DNA from: Phycisphaerales bacterium
Lineage (GTDB): Bacteria; Planctomycetota; Phycisphaerae; Phycisphaerales; UBA1924
Assembly (NCBI GenBank): GCA_029260395.1
Contig: JAJDDJ010000001.1
Span: forward strand, 558,001 to 622,000
Length of the DNA: 64,000 bases
Reading direction: 5' to 3'
The notes below the pieces were generated by a model. That model worked only from the letters and a program-made list of their open reading frames with translations. It was not told the DNA's origin and did no database searches. Below are positions 1-9,580 of this stretch, in pieces. The stretch's first letter is position 1. Each line of letters opens with the position of its first letter. A program made the position numbers and the translations under genes.

Positions 1-138
1 CTCGACTTCGGCGCTGACCCCGCGATGAAGGACGCCCAAGGCAAGACCGCCGCCGACCACGCAGCAAACCATCCACAGATTGTCCAGATTCTCAGCGGAG
101 CCTCCGCCCCACCCACCAAACCCGACCCGACCAAGTGA
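1..138 (+). CDS. Ankyrin-repeat protein, C-terminal fragment
   Basis: The reading frame is open from the first base and ends at TGA 136-138, so only the last 45 residues are visible. The segment has the ankyrin pattern: a GADP turn, then KDAQGKTAADHA and a second helix (IVQIL). A short Pro/Lys-rich tail follows. Ankyrin repeats are protein-interaction modules, and the partner and location cannot be read from this fragment. The gene starts outside the window. The repeat assignment rests on one repeat and is fairly but not completely secure. Confidence 0.65.
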   Translation, partial: LDFGADPAMKDAQGKTAADHAANHPQIVQILSGASAPPTKPDPTK

Positions 139-183
139 CCGATCGCGCCCCAGCCGTACACATGGCGATATGGTGGCCCACCC

Positions 184-501
184 ATGAACACCGGCCCGAC
201 CGAATCAACCCTCCCGCTGCACATTGCTCGCGCGTACCAGCTCGCGCCCAAGGCTCGTGTTCAGATCGCTGAGCCGGCCAGCCGCGTCTCTCGCGCGACC
301 CGTGACGATGCCTCAGCCGATGCCGCCGAACTTGCAGCGGGCCGCGTGCGCGGATCGGTCTCGTTCGATCAGCCCGCGGGCTCATTCGCGCCGGGCACCG
401 GCGTGCTTCCGATGTACACCAACCCGGCGCACCGCAACGCCGCAGCAACGGGTGTTCAGCTCGGCGTTCAACTGGGCAAGCTCATCGATGCCGAGGGCTG
501 A
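184..501 (+). CDS. Small hypothetical protein, 105 residues
   Basis: I do not recognise this family. It starts at ATG 184, 45 bases after the ankyrin gene. It has no signal peptide and no hydrophobic segment. The N-terminal half is rich in Ala, Arg and Asp; the C-terminal half contains GSVSFDQPAG, LPMYTNPAHRN and a GVQLGVQLG stretch. Its last 14 bases overlap the likely ATG (488) of the following aminotransferase, which suggests translational coupling. Because the two frames overlap only at the end, this is not a simple shadow of the downstream gene. It is probably a real but uncharacterised gene. Confidence 0.5.
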   Translation: MNTGPTESTLPLHIARAYQLAPKARVQIAEPASRVSRATRDDASADAAELAAGRVRGSVSFDQPAGSFAPGTGVLPMYTNPAHRNAAATGVQLGVQLGKLIDAEG

Positions 502-1828
502 ACCGCTGAGCGCCCCCCAGCCAACCCTGCCAAAGCCCTCGCCGTTGTTTGATCATTGGGCGATGGACCCGTCGATCGTTCACCTCAACCACGGCTCGTT
601 CGGGGCGTGCCCGAGGGTGGTGCTCGAGGCCCAGCAGGAGCACCGCGCCCGCATGGAGCGTGACGCGGTCAGCTTCTTCGCCGCCGACCTGAGCAAGCTG
701 CTCGATCCATCCCGCGAAGCCGTTGCCCCGCTGCTGGGCGCACAGCCCGAGTCGATCGTTTTTGTGCGCAACGCGACCCAAGGCGTGCTCACCGCGCTCA
801 CCCACGCGGCCCGCGTCGGCATCGGCGGCTCGCCACTCGGCGCGGACGACGAGATCCTCATCGCCGACCACGAGTACCCCGCGTGCAAGAACAACGCCGA
901 GGCCATCGCGAGCCGCTGCGGCACTCGCATCAGGTATGTCTCGCTCGCCACCCCAACCGCGCCGATCGACTCGGTCAGCCAGCGCATCACCGCGGACATG
1001 CTGTTTGACCGCATCATGGCGGGCGTCACCGAGCGCACCCGCGTCTGCCTGCTGAGCCTCATCACAAGCCCGAGCGGCGTGCGGCTGCCCGTCGAGCGTT
1101 TGATCCCAGCGCTTCGCGCGCGCGGCGTCGAAACCATCCTCGATGCGGCCCACGGCATCGGGTGTGTGCCGATCGATCTTGAAGCCTGGCAGCCCGCGTT
1201 CTTCACCACCAACGCGCACAAGTGGCTCTGTGCGCCCAAGGGCGCTGCGATTCTTTGGGCGCGCGACGACATCCGCCCTAAAGTCCGCCCCCTGACCCTG
1301 TCTAACGAGGCGCATCTGCCCGAGTCATCGCTCAAGCGAAGCCGGTGGCAGACCGAGTTCGACTACGTCGGGACCGACGACGTTACCGCGTGGATTTGCA
1401 TCGCCGATGCTGCCCGCGAGGTGCCCAAGATCGCTGGCACCGACTGGGCTGGCGTCATGCGTGCCAACCACGAGCTGGTGCTCGCGGGCCGCGACACTTT
1501 GTGCGAGGCCCTGGGCGTGCTGCCGCCGATCGAAGACGACCTGCTCGGCCCGATGGCGATGGTCCCGTTGCCATCCGCCACCGACCCCGAGCGTGCAAAG
1601 CGGCTCGCGGCCAGGCCCGCGCGGTTCGGAGAGGCCCTGGTCGACACGCTGCTTGACCGCTACCGAATCTCCGTGCCGTTGCCAAGGGCGCTTCGCGCTG
1701 ATGGTTCACCCGCGCCGGTGGGTCAGCGGGTTACTCGCATCAGCGCGCAGGTCTACAACGCGCCCGAGCAGTACGGGTACCTCGCACGCTGCCTGCTTGA
1801 AGCGCTTGCGGACGAAGCCAAGCTCTGA
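488..1828 (+). CDS. Class V (PLP-dependent) aminotransferase, isopenicillin-N-epimerase-like
   Basis: This is a cytoplasmic PLP enzyme of the aminotransferase class V fold (CefD/cysteine-desulfurase-like). The substrate cannot be predicted. The N-terminal signature is VHLNHGSFGACP. The PLP-binding region is DAAHGIG (the aspartate that contacts the cofactor pyridine), followed by the Schiff-base lysine in TTNAHKWLCAPKG, about residue 245. The length from ATG 488 is about 446 residues, normal for the family. The frame is open upstream to 224, but that part overlaps the preceding small gene and has no homology-like features. ATG 488 or ATG 563 are the likely starts, and neither has a strong ribosome site. 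There is no partner gene nearby to suggest a pathway. Confidence 0.85.
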   Translation: MPRAEPLSAPQPTLPKPSPLFDHWAMDPSIVHLNHGSFGACPRVVLEAQQEHRARMERDAVSFFAADLSKLLDPSREAVAPLLGAQPESIVFVRNATQGVLTALTHAARVGIGGSPLGADDEILIADHEYPACKNNAEAIASRCGTRIRYVSLATPTAPIDSVSQRITADMLFDRIMAGVTERTRVCLLSLITSPSGVRLPVERLIPALRARGVETILDAAHGIGCVPIDLEAWQPAFFTTNAHKWLCAPKGAAILWARDDIRPKVRPLTLSNEAHLPESSLKRSRWQTEFDYVGTDDVTAWICIADAAREVPKIAGTDWAGVMRANHELVLAGRDTLCEALGVLPPIEDDLLGPMAMVPLPSATDPERAKRLAARPARFGEALVDTLLDRYRISVPLPRALRADGSPAPVGQRVTRISAQVYNAPEQYGYLARCLLEALADEAKL

Positions 1829-1842
1829 TAGGGGCGTAGCGT

Positions 1843-3360
1843 TTACGCCATCGAATGGCTGAGGCCGTAGAGAGGCCTGAGCTTGGTGCGCAGGTAGTCC
1901 ATCAGCGGCTCGGGGCCAAGGGGTCTGCCGGTCATGCGCTCGCACAACTCGCCCGCGGTCCACCTCCGACCCTGGGTGTGGATGCCCTCGCGGAGCCAGC
2001 CGAGCAGCGGCGCGAACTCGCCGCGCGCGATCTGCTGGTCGATATCCGGGAACTTGCTGTGCGCCGTCTCCCACAGCTGGGCCGCGTACAGCGTGCCGAG
2101 CGTGTACGTCGGGAAGTACCCGATCAGCCCGAAGCTCCAGTGGACATCCTGCAGGCAGCCTCGCTTGTTGTCGGGCACGTTCACGCCGAGCAACTGCTCG
2201 AACCGCTCGTTCCACGCTGCGGGCAGGTCCGCTATGGATAGATCGCCGCGGAGCATCGCTCGCTCGAGCTCGAACCGCAGCATCACGTGCAGGTTGTACG
2301 TCGCTTCGTCCGCCTCGACGCGCACGAAGCTCCGTTCGATGCGGTTGGCTGCGCCGAACAACTGGTGCACGCTGAACTGCTTGATGGGCTCGCCGAGCGT
2401 CGAGTGCGCGATGGGCGCGGCCCAGTGCCAGAACTCGGGCGATCGGCCCACAAAGTTCTCCCACAGCCGGCTCTGGCTCTCATGAATGCCCAGCGAGACG
2501 CTATCGCCCAGCGGCTGGCCCTGCCGCTCGGCTTTGGGCAGCCCCTGCTCGTACAGGCCGTGGCCCATCTCGTGCAGCGTGCTGTACATCGCGTCCATGA
2601 AGTTGTCGTCGGCGTACCGCGTGGTCAGCCGCGTATCGCCCGGTGCAACCCCTTCGCAGAACGGGTGCGTGGTCACATCGAGCCGGCCTGTGCGCAGATC
2701 AAAGCCCATCGCTGCAAGCAGCTTCTGCCCGAAGGCGTGCTGGGCCGACGGATCGACCTTGGTCCTGTTGGGCGCATCGCTCGGCTGGGTCGGGCTGTCA
2801 AGCAACTCGGCGACGAGCGTGCTGAGCTGCTCAGCGAGCGGCTCGAACACCGCTTGCACATCGGCGCTGCGCGCATCGGGTTCGTACTCGTCGAGCAGCG
2901 CATCGTACAGCTCGCCTCCATCGGGCACGCCGTAGCACTCGGCCTTGCGCCGGCTCAGGCTCATCATCTGTTCGAGCCAGGGCCTAAACCCCTCAAAGTC
3001 GTCCGCTGTGCGCGCGGCTTTCCACGCCTCCTGCGCCTTGCTCCCGACACGTGCCAGTTCGCTTACAAGATCATCGGGCAGCTTGGTCAGCCTGTCGTAG
3101 TCGCGGCGCATCAGCTCGATGTTCCGCGCCTCACAGGCATCGTCCGGCATGGCTGCCTCGCACGCGCTGAGCAGGTCGCCAAGCTTCTTTGAGGTCCGCC
3201 GCTGATGGACGAGCGACGCCATCTCCGCAGCCTGTTCGGAGCGTGCCGAAGCTCCGCCCGCGGGCATGTACGTTTCCTGATCCCACCCGAGCAGGGCCTG
3301 CACCGACGCGAGCACGCTGGCCTTGCGGTGCAGTTCGCAGAGTTGTTCGTAGCTGTTCAT
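1843..3360 (-). CDS. M32-family metallocarboxypeptidase (carboxypeptidase Taq type)
   Basis: This is a zinc-dependent, cytoplasmic carboxypeptidase that trims C-terminal residues from peptides. It has 505 residues, the usual length for M32. The metal site is the HEMGH motif at residues 263-267, with catalytic Glu264. The family's second motif, HESQSR (about 293-298), supplies the third ligand, Glu. The N terminus (YEQLCELHRKASVLASVQALLGWDQ) is also typical of M32, where an LGWDQ-like element follows the first helix. There is no signal peptide. It converges on the aminotransferase with a 14-base gap and is separated by 25 bases from the upstream minus-strand gene. Confidence 0.93.
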   Translation of the reverse strand: MNSYEQLCELHRKASVLASVQALLGWDQETYMPAGGASARSEQAAEMASLVHQRRTSKKLGDLLSACEAAMPDDACEARNIELMRRDYDRLTKLPDDLVSELARVGSKAQEAWKAARTADDFEGFRPWLEQMMSLSRRKAECYGVPDGGELYDALLDEYEPDARSADVQAVFEPLAEQLSTLVAELLDSPTQPSDAPNRTKVDPSAQHAFGQKLLAAMGFDLRTGRLDVTTHPFCEGVAPGDTRLTTRYADDNFMDAMYSTLHEMGHGLYEQGLPKAERQGQPLGDSVSLGIHESQSRLWENFVGRSPEFWHWAAPIAHSTLGEPIKQFSVHQLFGAANRIERSFVRVEADEATYNLHVMLRFELERAMLRGDLSIADLPAAWNERFEQLLGVNVPDNKRGCLQDVHWSFGLIGYFPTYTLGTLYAAQLWETAHSKFPDIDQQIARGEFAPLLGWLREGIHTQGRRWTAGELCERMTGRPLGPEPLMDYLRTKLRPLYGLSHSMA

Positions 3361-3385
3361 GCGATCAGCTTAGCCACTTTGCAGC

Positions 3386-4573
3386 TCAGTCATTGAGCGC
3401 GTGCCGGAGCGCGATCAGGCTGTACGCGCTGATGAGCACCGGGTCAGACTCCATCCAGCGGTCATCAAGGCTCCGCATCGAGCCGTCATCGTTCTGGAGC
3501 GCTTCGAGCCGATCGATCAGATCTTCGGCCCACCGCTCTTCGCCCTCGGGGGTGCTGACCACCGGTTCGCCCCACGCGTCCATCGCCCGCCCGAAAACGA
3601 GAATGTAGTAGTAGAACCCTGCCATGCCCAGCCCCGGGTTCTCATCGAGCGTGTAGTGCGCCGCGATCCACCGGCGCGCCGACTCGACACGCACGTCGTC
3701 ATCGGCGAGCTTGGCGTACGCGAAGCTCTTGAAGCCCGCGTAGGTCATCGAGCCGTACGCGCGAAGCCGGCTGATGGTCGTCCCGTCGTCGAGCGTTTCC
3801 TCGATCATGCCCGCCTTGGATTCGCCCTGGCCAGCGGTGTCGCCGTCGGTGCCTGTCGAGTAGATAAACCCGCCCTGGCTCGAGCCGTCGGCGTAGGCCA
3901 TGTCATTGACGCGTCCGTCCATTTGCACGCGGGAGAGGAACACCAGCGCCCGCTGCACGGCCGGAGCGTCGTGCTCGTAGCCCGCATCATCAAGAGCTTG
4001 CAGAAAGAAGCTCACGTTGGAGGCATCGGGCCTGCTGTGCTGGCCGTAGCCCACACCGCCGTAGTACGGGTGCGAGCGATCGACGGGCTCAGCGCCCGGC
4101 CCGGGCGGGGTTTCGCCCGGCTCTTGCCACTGGAGACCGAGCAGAAACTCGGTGGCTTCCTTTACCGCCTTGCGCGCCTCGGGCGTGTCGATGTGGGCCA
4201 GCGCCGAGATCGCACAGCTTGTGTTGTAGCTCGGCAGGACTTTGTCGTAGATACCGCCGTCGGGCTGCTGCCAGCCGATCAGGTACCGCGCAGCACTGGC
4301 GATGGCCGGGTTGGACTGATCTGCATTCGGATCAAGCAGCAGCCCGTTGAGCACGAGCCCGGTGATGGCCGGGAAGCTCACGCCCTGCGGGTTGACCCGC
4401 CAGCCGCCCGATGGCTGGTCTTGCTGACTCAGCAGGTACGCCTCAAGCCGCTCCGCGACCGCTTCGCCTCGCGTCCGGTGGTCATCGCTCATCCGCTGGG
4501 CGTGTGCGGAAAGTGCGCACAAGCAAACAAGCGCCGTGGCCATCCATCCAAATCGTGTTCGCGTTGTGCTCAT
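3386..4573 (-). CDS. Secreted prenyltransferase/squalene-cyclase-like repeat protein
   Basis: The protein has 395 residues with a classical signal peptide (hydrophobic core ATALVCLCAL, cleavage probably after AHA near residue 25). The mature part consists of alpha-alpha barrel repeats of the prenyltransferase/squalene-oxidase type. Examples are QPDGGIYDK followed by a CAISALAHI helix, QGGFIYS, and NDDGSM followed by LISAYSLIALRHAL. These repeats usually build an alpha/alpha toroid. I see no DxDD motif of true squalene-hopene cyclases, so a cyclase activity is not supported. The start codon overlaps the stop of rsmE (ATGA), so the two genes are translationally coupled. Many such proteins exist in planctomycetes with unknown function. 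Confidence 0.8.
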   Translation of the reverse strand: MSTTRTRFGWMATALVCLCALSAHAQRMSDDHRTRGEAVAERLEAYLLSQQDQPSGGWRVNPQGVSFPAITGLVLNGLLLDPNADQSNPAIASAARYLIGWQQPDGGIYDKVLPSYNTSCAISALAHIDTPEARKAVKEATEFLLGLQWQEPGETPPGPGAEPVDRSHPYYGGVGYGQHSRPDASNVSFFLQALDDAGYEHDAPAVQRALVFLSRVQMDGRVNDMAYADGSSQGGFIYSTGTDGDTAGQGESKAGMIEETLDDGTTISRLRAYGSMTYAGFKSFAYAKLADDDVRVESARRWIAAHYTLDENPGLGMAGFYYYILVFGRAMDAWGEPVVSTPEGEERWAEDLIDRLEALQNDDGSMRSLDDRWMESDPVLISAYSLIALRHALND

Positions 4574-5349
4574 GCTCCGCTCTCCTTGTGCGCTCGCTCG
4601 GCAATCAGCACCGCTGAGCTTGCAACCACCGCCGCGGTCTCGATGCGCATCACGTGCGCGCCAAACGATGCGATCTGCGCGCCCGCAGCGCGGGCCCTCG
4701 CGAGTTCTTTGTCCGTCCAGCCGCCTTCGGGTCCGATGAGAAGTCGTACCGAGCCGGAGCCCGTGGGTTGATACAGCCCGCCGCTGGCATCGGCGACCAC
4801 AAGCGACGCGCCCTCCGCGGGCTCGATCGCACGCTCAAACGCGACGACCGGCGCGATCTCCATGGTCCAGGCCCGCCCGCACTGCTTGGCGCTCTCGGCA
4901 CAGATCCGTCGCACGCGGTCGAGCTTGCCGGGCCGCGGGTCGCTGACCGTGCGTTTGGTTTCGAGCGCCCGCAGCGTGGCAACGCCCACCTGGCTGACCA
5001 TCGAGGCCATCGTCTCGAACCGCTCGCCCTTAGGCACCGCGACGCACAGCTCGACCTCCGGGCTGAGCCGAGCCACACGGTGAGCCCCAGTGATGCGCAC
5101 CCCAATCGTCCATCCCCCGCCTTCTCGGGTCTTGGGCCGCTTGTCGACCTGTTCGATGACCCCCTGGCAGACCCAGCCCGAGCCGTCGAGCAACTCGACC
5201 GTGTCGCCGCCCCCGAGGCGTTTGACCCGGACCGCGTGGTGGGCCTCATCGCCCTCAAGCCACACGGTCGGTCCCGGTTGGCCCTCGGCCAGCTCAGCAG
5301 CCTCCTGCGGAGTAAGGGCTTGAGGCATGCTCATGCGATGGCTCGACAT
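4570..5349 (-). CDS. rsmE: 16S rRNA (uracil-1498-N3)-methyltransferase RsmE
   Basis: RsmE methylates N3 of U1498 in 16S rRNA using S-adenosylmethionine. The C-terminal SPOUT (knotted) domain shows the signature LLIGPEGGWTDKEL. The N-terminal RNA-binding domain carries the EAHHAVRVKRLGGGD segment (its EAHHAVRV core being characteristic). The frame is open to 5412, but the ATG at 5349 has an excellent ribosome site (GGAGGTGA, about 5 bases upstream) and gives about 259 residues, close to the family norm. It is the first gene of a two-gene unit; its stop overlaps the start of the secreted repeat protein downstream. Confidence 0.93.
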   Translation of the reverse strand: MSSHRMSMPQALTPQEAAELAEGQPGPTVWLEGDEAHHAVRVKRLGGGDTVELLDGSGWVCQGVIEQVDKRPKTREGGGWTIGVRITGAHRVARLSPEVELCVAVPKGERFETMASMVSQVGVATLRALETKRTVSDPRPGKLDRVRRICAESAKQCGRAWTMEIAPVVAFERAIEPAEGASLVVADASGGLYQPTGSGSVRLLIGPEGGWTDKELARARAAGAQIASFGAHVMRIETAAVVASSAVLIAERAHKESGA

Positions 5350-5493
5350 CTGCTCACCTCCGTCCCAACCGTTCAGCCCCCGACCGCAGGTGGGCCAGCC
5401 ACCGATCGCCAAGGCAGATTATGCCCCCTCTGGCGGGCGGGCCTTGAGTCGGTTCTCGGGCGGGCCGATGATCGTCCGAGAGCCACCGCATCC

Positions 5494-6612
5494 ATGAACC
5501 CAGCCTCCGTCCCGATCCGCAACCCCATGCCCGACAACGATGCCAACTTGGTCAGCGACACGGCCGATGAGGCCGAGGGGCTGTACGACCGCATCGATGA
5601 GCTGCTCGCCGAGATCGACGAGGCTTGCGAGATCACGTCCGACGGCTTCGATCCCGACGAGGTCGACGCCCAGTTGCCCTCTCTGTCGGACAAGGGCGAG
5701 TTGGCCGAGATCCCCGACCTCGAACTCGAGAATCCGGACCTCGATCTTGATGGCGATTTCGAAGGCGACTCGCCGGACGACCCGCTCAGCGAGATCGAGG
5801 CAGAAACACCTAGCGAATCGCCCGATGCCGAGCCGCTCGCTAAACCAGCCAACGAGCCAGCCGACGAGCTGGCCGAAGCCGCCGACACAGAACCTGAAGC
5901 AGCGACCGATGACGAGCCGTCGCAGGACGACGACCTGCTCGCCGCGATCAACGAGGAGCTTGCGCACCTCGACGATTCGCCAGAGCCCACCGAGGATGAG
6001 GCAACAGCGGAAGAACCGGTTGCCGAGGCGACTGAACCGCAACCAGAGCCATCGCCGATGGACCGGCCCGAGCCACCCGAAGAAGTGAACCCCGAAGATG
6101 TCTCGGTCGAGTTCGGCCTTGAAGACCTCGACGACATGGTCGCTGAGCTTGACGACCAGAAAGCGCCCGAGCGGAGCGTGCAGCCTAAAGGCGACCCCAA
6201 GGCCGAGCCGGAGGCAGCGCCCAAGCCGGTAGCCAAGTCCGAGTCCAAGCCATCCCCCGAGCCCGCTTCGGAACCTGAGCCTGAGCCAGCGCCCGTCGCA
6301 GCACCGGCGCCCAAGCCAGCCGCTGCGCCCGCCAAGCCCATCCCCAAACCCAAGCGTGACTTCGCGCCCGCGCTCGCGGTTGCCTATCGCGCCGGGGCGG
6401 TGACGCTATCGCCGATCGCCAAGGTGCTCGACACCCAGCCACGCATGCTCCGCGACTCCATCGGCTGGGTCGGCGCGATCACCGTGTTCTACGCGGTGTG
6501 CCTGTGGACGTACGCTCTGCTTTTCCGCGGCACATCCGTCCCCGAGCAATCGCCCCAAGGCGTGACCATCATCGGTGAGACCGCAGCGGGCAATGCAGCG
6601 ACGGGCAACTGA
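5494..6612 (+). CDS. Acidic, proline-rich protein with one C-terminal transmembrane helix
   Basis: I do not recognise a family. From ATG 5494 (alternative ATG 5527) the protein has about 372 residues. Residues 1-225 are strongly acidic (many Asp/Glu, with LLAEIDEACE and LLAAINEELAHLDD repeats of similar helical form). A Pro/Ala/Lys/Glu low-complexity linker follows at about 230-285, then a short basic helical region (KPKRDFAPALAVAYRAG). A single membrane helix lies near 327-347 (ITVFYAVCLWTYALLF), with only a short tail after it. The architecture suggests a tail-anchored cytoplasmic protein. Composition alone could produce the long antisense ORF seen here. Confidence 0.6.
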   Translation: MNPASVPIRNPMPDNDANLVSDTADEAEGLYDRIDELLAEIDEACEITSDGFDPDEVDAQLPSLSDKGELAEIPDLELENPDLDLDGDFEGDSPDDPLSEIEAETPSESPDAEPLAKPANEPADELAEAADTEPEAATDDEPSQDDDLLAAINEELAHLDDSPEPTEDEATAEEPVAEATEPQPEPSPMDRPEPPEEVNPEDVSVEFGLEDLDDMVAELDDQKAPERSVQPKGDPKAEPEAAPKPVAKSESKPSPEPASEPEPEPAPVAAPAPKPAAAPAKPIPKPKRDFAPALAVAYRAGAVTLSPIAKVLDTQPRMLRDSIGWVGAITVFYAVCLWTYALLFRGTSVPEQSPQGVTIIGETAAGNAATGN

Positions 6613-6621
6613 ACGAGCATC

Positions 6622-8034
<1,413 letters not shown>

Positions 8035-8129
8035 CGCGATTCGCCGTCCTTTCGGGCGAACGCTGCATCAGCCGGTGCGGTCGCCAAGGCCGGAGAATAG
8101 GGCGATTGGAGGGCGTGCGAGCCGCTGGC

Positions 8130-9539
8130 TCATATCGCCTTGATCTTGCCGCTGGTCTTGTCGCCCTCGGCCATGCCCCACTGGCTCAGGGCCGTGCCCA
8201 CGAGCGTCAGCCAGAGCAGGGCCGCGACGTAACGCATCGCGCCGCTCGGATCGGGGAACATGACCAGACCCGCAACAACGACGCTGGCCAGCGTGACGAA
8301 CATCGCCACCGACCACGATGCGGTGCAGATCAAGAGCGCCAGGCCCATGACCAGACACGCGCTGAGCACCGCAAACGCGAGAGGCACGTTGGCCGCAACC
8401 GCGGGCGGCAGGCTGTCGAGGGGGATGTCCCACGTCGTTGCAGCCAGTTCGCACGTGCTTGCCCACGCCGGGAACCACATGCCCGCGGTGGTGCCGAGCA
8501 GCCCGACAGCGATCGCGGGCGGGAAGAACAGGCGGCGGCCGAGCGACTGCGAACCGAAGTAGATCGCGCCGAAACTGAGCCCGAAGAGCATCGCCATCGG
8601 CCCGCTGTCGCCCATGCTCAGCTTCATAGCGCCGATGCCCAAGAACGCGATGGCAGCGCCCCACGAGAGCCACACCGCGACGCGCCGCCCCGCGGGTCCA
8701 TCGACGCGCTGCACGAAGTTCGGACGGGGCTCGACCTTCTTGGCCGCTGCGGCCTGCTGCTGGGCCAGCTCGCGGCGGTGACGGGTGCTCGTTGTCTGAA
8801 GCTGCGTGCGCAGCCGGCCCGCGAGGGATTCCTGCTCTTCGAGCTTGGCGGCGAGTTCTTTCTCTCGCTGCTCGCCCTGCTTCAGTATCTCAGCGAGCTT
8901 GCTCTCGAGCTCGCGCTGGGTCTTCTGAGCCGTCGCCTCGATTTCCTTGATCTTTGGCTCCAGCGCGCGGCGCTCGGCCTCGTACTGCTGAAGCAACTGA
9001 CGGTTGTGCGCCTGGTCTTCGCCCGAGATCGCCTCGGCGGCCTGACGCGACAGATCGGCCTCGCGTTGTTCGAGCTCCGAAGCCCGGCGGACCAGGTTCC
9101 GGCGGGACTCATCCACCTCTGCCTTGAGCTGTTCGAGCTGCTTGCGCTCCTCGCGCAGTGCGTTCTGCTTCTGCGATGCGTCACGCTCACGATTGGCCAC
9201 GTCGGCGGTCCGCTGCTGAATATCGTGCTCAAGCTTGGCCAGCGCCGTCCGCCGGCGCTCGGCCTCGGCGCTGTTGCGCTCGATCGCTTCGCCCTGACTT
9301 GCCATCTCGTGGCGCAGGGCCACGAGTTCTTCTTGTCGCTTGGCGAGTTCGTCGCGGGCGGTCCCGATCTGGTCCCGCTCGGATGCGAGGTCCGTCTCGG
9401 CGGCGACCTGCCGCTCGTAGGTGGCACGCACCGACCGCAGGCGATTGACCAGCGTGTCGACGACCTCGGTCACATCGGGACCCTCGGTCGCGCTCAGAAG
9501 CTCGGGATTGGTGGACGGCAGTTCGTTGGGCAAAGTCAT
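8130..9539 (-). CDS. Coiled-coil protein with C-terminal membrane domain
   Basis: No named family is recognised. The protein has about 469 residues. Roughly residues 35-285 form an uninterrupted, highly charged coiled coil (many Glu, Arg, Gln heptads such as ELAKRQEELVALRHEMAS). A short basic linker leads to a hydrophobic C-terminal third with four or five membrane helices (for example VAVWLSWGAAIAFLGIGAM, IAVGLLGTTAGMWFPAW, PLAFAVLSACLVMGLALLI). ATG 9539 is chosen over 9554 because GAGGTG lies at a good distance before it. The large cytoplasmic coiled coil suggests a scaffold or tether role, which is inference only. Confidence 0.75.
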   Translation of the reverse strand: MTLPNELPSTNPELLSATEGPDVTEVVDTLVNRLRSVRATYERQVAAETDLASERDQIGTARDELAKRQEELVALRHEMASQGEAIERNSAEAERRRTALAKLEHDIQQRTADVANRERDASQKQNALREERKQLEQLKAEVDESRRNLVRRASELEQREADLSRQAAEAISGEDQAHNRQLLQQYEAERRALEPKIKEIEATAQKTQRELESKLAEILKQGEQREKELAAKLEEQESLAGRLRTQLQTTSTRHRRELAQQQAAAAKKVEPRPNFVQRVDGPAGRRVAVWLSWGAAIAFLGIGAMKLSMGDSGPMAMLFGLSFGAIYFGSQSLGRRLFFPPAIAVGLLGTTAGMWFPAWASTCELAATTWDIPLDSLPPAVAANVPLAFAVLSACLVMGLALLICTASWSVAMFVTLASVVVAGLVMFPDPSGAMRYVAALLWLTLVGTALSQWGMAEGDKTSGKIKAI

Positions 9540-9580
9540 GGCAACACCTCTCATCCATTTTCGTCATACGCGACGCCCCA

